Below are positions 6,268 through 9,013 of a stretch of 9,013 bases of DNA, in pieces. The stretch covers positions 1 to 9,013 of the forward strand of contig RFZH01000082.1 of NCBI GenBank assembly GCA_009920815.1, written 5' to 3'. The notes beneath the pieces are model-generated. The model was not told the origin of the DNA. It did not search any database and was given only the letters and a program-made list of their open reading frames with translations. Position numbers and translations under genes: made by a program. Positions within the stretch are counted from its first letter, which is position 1, and every line of letters begins with the position of its first letter. The stretch is from Paracoccaceae bacterium (GTDB taxonomy: Bacteria; Pseudomonadota; Alphaproteobacteria; Rhodobacterales; Rhodobacteraceae).

Positions 6268-7418
6268 TCAATAAACCCCTGATTGCGCATAAACTTTTCA
6301 ATTCTGAGCAATCCTTCTTGGATATCTTGCGTACTACGGGCATAAGAAAACCGCAGTGTCGTGGCCCCGCGCGCAGGATCAAAATCCAAACCTGGCGTGA
6401 CGGCAACGCCTGCCTCGTCCAAGATCCGTTTTGCAAACGCCAATGAATTGTCAGTATAGTCAGAGACGTCGGCATACACATAAAACGCACCGTCAGGCGG
6501 CGCAATTTTGGTAAACCCTGCCTGAGGCAAACCCTGCATCATCACATCTCTGTTTTTGCGATACACATCCATATTTGCCTCTAACTCATCTGTGGCATCC
6601 ATGGCGGCCAAGGCGGCAACTTGGGAGACATGTGGCGCGCAAATAAACATATTCTGGGCCAATCGTTCGACATGACGAATGTGATGTTCAGGCACAACCA
6701 TCCACCCAACACGCCAGCCAGTCATCGAGAAATATTTTGAAAATGAATTAATCACATAGCAATCGTTGGTCAGTTCAAGCGCAGTTACCGCTTTGGCCTC
6801 GTATTCGATACCGTGGTAAATTTCATCGCTAATGAACCGTGCACCTGTTGAGTGTGTTGCGTCAATCAACGCGGCTAAGCTGTCGTGATCCAGCATTGTA
6901 CCGGTTGGATTTGCAGGAGAGGCCACCAATAGACCTGCCAAATCTTGACCCTGTAGATCTGCAGCGGTGGGCTGCAATCGATGCTCAAGCTTGGTTTCTA
7001 TATCCACGGGCACCAAATCCAATGCTTTTAGAATTTGGCGATAACTGGGATAGCCCGGCGCACCAATACCGACCCGATCACCCGCATCAAATAAGGCAGT
7101 AAAAGACAAAATAAATGCGCCAGACGATCCCGGGGTGATCACAACCCGTTCCGGGTTCAGGTCAACATTGTACCAATCACCATACAATGCGGCAATTTTC
7201 TGCCGAAGGGCGGGCAACCCTAAAGCAACCGTGTAACCCAGCGCATCAGATTGCATTGTTTTTGCCAAAATATCCAATGCTTTACGTGGCGCACCAGTGC
7301 CCGGTTGGCCAACCTCCATGTGGATGACATGGTGTCCTGCGGCCTCGGATTGGCGCGCCGCTTCCATCACATCCATCACAATAAAGGGATCTACCGCCCC
7401 ACGGGTTGAGTTTTTCAT
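6264..7418 (-). CDS. Pyridoxal-phosphate-dependent aminotransferase, class I/II (fold type I)
   Basis: This is a cytoplasmic PLP enzyme of the aspartate-aminotransferase superfamily (COG0436-like) that transfers an amino group between an amino acid and a 2-oxoacid; the substrate cannot be read from sequence. Numbering from the longest frame (GTG at 7454, 396 residues), it shows VGQPGTG (48-54), YTVALGLPALR (74-84), ASPANPTG with Asn182, SDEIYHG with Asp210 and Tyr213, the PLP lysine Lys240 in SFSKYFSMTGWRVGW, and carboxylate-binding Arg368 in LRFSYA. The set is complete, so the enzyme should be active. I place the start at the ATG at 7418 (Met13, 384 residues). From memory, homologues start near the following NSTRGAVDPF, GGAACGAAG lies just upstream, and a candidate promoter would initiate downstream of the GTG. 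It overlaps the amidase start by four bases (ATGA) and is divergent from the M48 gene. The stop is TGA. Confidence 0.93.
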   Translation of the reverse strand: MKNSTRGAVDPFIVMDVMEAARQSEAAGHHVIHMEVGQPGTGAPRKALDILAKTMQSDALGYTVALGLPALRQKIAALYGDWYNVDLNPERVVITPGSSGAFILSFTALFDAGDRVGIGAPGYPSYRQILKALDLVPVDIETKLEHRLQPTAADLQGQDLAGLLVASPANPTGTMLDHDSLAALIDATHSTGARFISDEIYHGIEYEAKAVTALELTNDCYVINSFSKYFSMTGWRVGWMVVPEHHIRHVERLAQNMFICAPHVSQVAALAAMDATDELEANMDVYRKNRDVMMQGLPQAGFTKIAPPDGAFYVYADVSDYTDNSLAFAKRILDEAGVAVTPGLDFDPARGATTLRFSYARSTQDIQEGLLRIEKFMRNQGFIE

Positions 7419-7447
7419 ATCTTCGTTCCACATTGCATCTGAACCGC

Positions 7448-7476
7448 TTTTCACAACGAACGGATTTAAAGGTCAA
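7448..7476 (-). promoter_or_regulatory. Candidate promoter of the aminotransferase-amidase operon
   Basis: On the minus strand TTGACC (7476-7471) and TGAAAA (7453-7448) are separated by 17 bases. The -35 matches five of six positions, the -10 only three. Transcription would start near 7441, excluding the GTG at 7454 as the start and leaving about 23 bases of leader before the ATG at 7418. The -35 overlaps the A of the M48 gene's ATG on the other strand. I see no good promoter for the M48 gene in the same short region. Confidence 0.35.
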
Positions 7477-8783
7477 TGTTTTTCGTATATCTTCGCCATA
7501 TTGTTATGGCCACCCTCATTGGGCTCTTGCCCTTATCGGCGGGGGCCGTGGGTTTGCTGCGTGACGCGGATATCGAATACGCATTGGAACAACTGGCAAA
7601 ACCGGTTCTGACAGCGGCCGGGCTTTCTGCGTCTCAGGTGAAAATTTTGATTGTAGACCATAGCGCGTTAAACGCTTTTGTGGTGGATCGCAGTCATATT
7701 TTTATAAATTCTGGATTATTGCTTCGCACTGACTCCGCTGAAATGGTTCAATCGATCATCGCCCACGAGGCGGCGCATATCGCAAATGGACATTTTGCGC
7801 GACGCATTCAGAACATGCAATCTGCGCGGTCACGTGCAGCCCTTGGCGCGTTATTGGCCGTTGCAGCGGGTGCGGCAACAGGTGAAGGCCGTGCCGCAAC
7901 AGGCGTCGCGATCGGTTTAAGTTCATCAGCAAAACGCGCGTTTTTGGCACACACGCGTTCCGAAGAAAGCTCAGCTGACAAATCTGCATTAGCGTACTTG
8001 CGCCGCGCAGGTATCAGCGGGCAAGGAATGAAAGACACGATTGAATTGTTTGTAGGTCAAGAGGCGCTTAGCGTGTCGCGACAAGATGCCTATGTGCGTT
8101 CGCACCCCCTAACGCGGGATCGTGTTCGCGCAATCGAGGCAGGAATTAGCGCGATGCCAAACACCCCAACCAGCAATGATGCTCGATATTGGCATGCGCG
8201 GGCGATTGGCAAACTCTCGGCATTTTTGCGATCTCCCTCTTGGACATTGCAGCGCGCAGATAAAGGTGTCAGCCAGGATATCGTCGCGATGCGCAAAGCG
8301 GTGGCGTTGTCTCAGCAAGGCAAGATTGATGCCGCACTTAAAGAGCTGTCAAAGGCACAAGCGCTGCGACCCAATGACCCTTACCTGCAAGATTTGCGTG
8401 CCGAACTTTTGATGCGTAATCGCCAATTTGCCAATGCTGCCAAGGAATATGCAAAAGCCGCAGCGCTAGACCCGCAAAATGCGTTGATCCTTGCAGGATA
8501 CGGCTGCGCACAGTTGGCAGCTGGCCAAGTTAAAGCCGCCCTTCAAACCCTAGAGAAAGCCCGCGGAATCGACGATCGCAACACAGCGCTTTTGCGTGAC
8601 CTTGGACAGGCCTATGCAAAATCCGGGAATGGGGCCATGGCGTCTTTAGCAGCTGCCGAACGATATGCCTTGCAAGGACGGATAAAAGACGCAAAGTTAC
8701 ACGCAACTCGTGCTGCAGCACAATTGCCACGTGGCGCGCCGTCATGGCAGCGCGCGCAAGATGTGCTAAGCGTGACAGAATGA
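7476..8783 (+). CDS. Exported M48 family zinc metalloprotease with C-terminal TPR-like repeats (BepA-like)
   Basis: This is probably a periplasmic protease/chaperone of outer-membrane protein assembly, by analogy with E. coli BepA (YfgC). The 435-residue product begins with a signal peptide (hydrophobic core about 9-22, likely cleavage after SAGA at 24). The M48 domain has the zinc motif HEAAH (97-101, catalytic Glu98) and the third ligand Glu164 in EESSAD. A Gly/Ala-rich hydrophobic stretch (119-148) lies between them, as in BepA, where it may touch the membrane. SHPLTRDRV (209-217) probably corresponds to the BepA region with the regulatory histidine (from memory). Residues about 268-430 form helical TPR-like pairs, with LRPNDP and LDPQNA at repeat boundaries. 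It is slightly shorter than BepA (487). AAAGG lies close before the ATG (3-base gap). Met11 (7506) is a less likely alternative because it shortens the signal peptide. The DsbA-family gene follows after 14 bases, suggesting an operon. The stop is TGA. Confidence 0.92.
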   Translation: MFFVYLRHIVMATLIGLLPLSAGAVGLLRDADIEYALEQLAKPVLTAAGLSASQVKILIVDHSALNAFVVDRSHIFINSGLLLRTDSAEMVQSIIAHEAAHIANGHFARRIQNMQSARSRAALGALLAVAAGAATGEGRAATGVAIGLSSSAKRAFLAHTRSEESSADKSALAYLRRAGISGQGMKDTIELFVGQEALSVSRQDAYVRSHPLTRDRVRAIEAGISAMPNTPTSNDARYWHARAIGKLSAFLRSPSWTLQRADKGVSQDIVAMRKAVALSQQGKIDAALKELSKAQALRPNDPYLQDLRAELLMRNRQFANAAKEYAKAAALDPQNALILAGYGCAQLAAGQVKAALQTLEKARGIDDRNTALLRDLGQAYAKSGNGAMASLAAAERYALQGRIKDAKLHATRAAAQLPRGAPSWQRAQDVLSVTE

Positions 8784-8797
8784 CAAAAGGACAAATA

Positions 8798-9013
8798 ATG
8801 AAAAAGACAACTCTCTTGGCCGCAGCAGTCGTAACAACTTTAAGCGCGCAGGCCTCAAATGCGCTAGACCTGAACAATATGACGACCTCGGAGCGGGCTG
8901 CCTTTGGCGAAGCTGTACGGGATTATGTGCTGAAAAATCCGGAATTAATCATGGAAGCGGTTCAGGTACTGCGTGACCGCGAGGCTGCTGCCGAAGCGCA
9001 AAGTGACTATGAT
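8798..9013 (+). CDS. DsbA family thiol:disulfide protein, N-terminal part; 3' end outside window
   Basis: Only the first 72 residues are present. A clear signal peptide (MKKTT, a hydrophobic stretch to about residue 17, and a cleavage site after AQA at 19 or SNA at 22) sends the protein to the periplasm. The following helical segment, with AVRDYVLKNPELIMEAVQVL-like features around residues 43-62, resembles the N-terminal ScsC/Com1-type segment that precedes the thioredoxin fold in many alphaproteobacterial DsbA-family proteins. The CxxC active site would lie beyond the window, so oxidase or isomerase activity cannot be judged here. The ATG has a good ribosome site (AAAAGGA, 8785-8791) and lies 14 bases after the M48 stop, so co-transcription is likely. 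The assignment depends on this N-terminal pattern. Confidence 0.75.
   Translation, partial: MKKTTLLAAAVVTTLSAQASNALDLNNMTTSERAAFGEAVRDYVLKNPELIMEAVQVLRDREAAAEAQSDYD

Noticed and set aside
1..9013. Mobile, phage, CRISPR or defence system
   Set aside because: No integrase, transposase, direct-repeat array, toxin-antitoxin pair or defence domain is visible; all major frames are housekeeping or envelope genes of similar character.

Overview
The window looks like ordinary core chromosome of an alphaproteobacterium, most likely of the Rhodobacteraceae (Roseobacter group). The evidence is the protein sequences and the gene pairings: fumC followed by a DUF4169 gene and a small ribbon-helix-helix gene, and amidase - PBP1A - prfB in a row. 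G+C is moderate by eye, near half, which is low for this family. This taxonomic call rests on recognised protein families and has not been checked by a search.

Layout. (1) Bases 1-1117, plus strand: the 3' half of fumC (class II fumarase), then two small overlapping genes, a DUF4169 protein and an RHH_4-type ribbon-helix-helix protein. (2) Bases 1131-7418 or 7454, minus strand: transcribed in the order PLP aminotransferase, periplasmic N-acetylmuramoyl-L-alanine amidase, penicillin-binding protein 1A, prfB (release factor 2). The aminotransferase and amidase overlap by an ATGA. PBP1A appears to have its own strong sigma70-type promoter, and prfB follows a 161-base gap. (3) Bases 7476-9013, plus strand, divergent: an exported M48 zinc metalloprotease with C-terminal TPR-like repeats (BepA-like), then, 14 bases later, the start of an exported DsbA-family protein cut off by the window end.

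How the genes fit together. Much of the window serves the cell envelope. PBP1A polymerises and crosslinks peptidoglycan, the amidase cleaves septal peptidoglycan, the M48 protease probably monitors outer-membrane protein assembly, and the DsbA-like protein handles thiols in the periplasm. fumC (TCA cycle), prfB (translation termination) and the aminotransferase (amino acid metabolism) are housekeeping genes.

I found no mobile element, CRISPR array, tRNA, rRNA, phage gene or defence-like cassette, and no gap over 300 bases without a gene. I do not see a new biological system here. The observations worth a second look are modest: the PBP1A promoter and its start-codon conflict, prfB without the usual programmed frameshift, stem-loops at the tight convergent junction, a CxxC in PBP1A, and the poorly understood small genes behind fumC.
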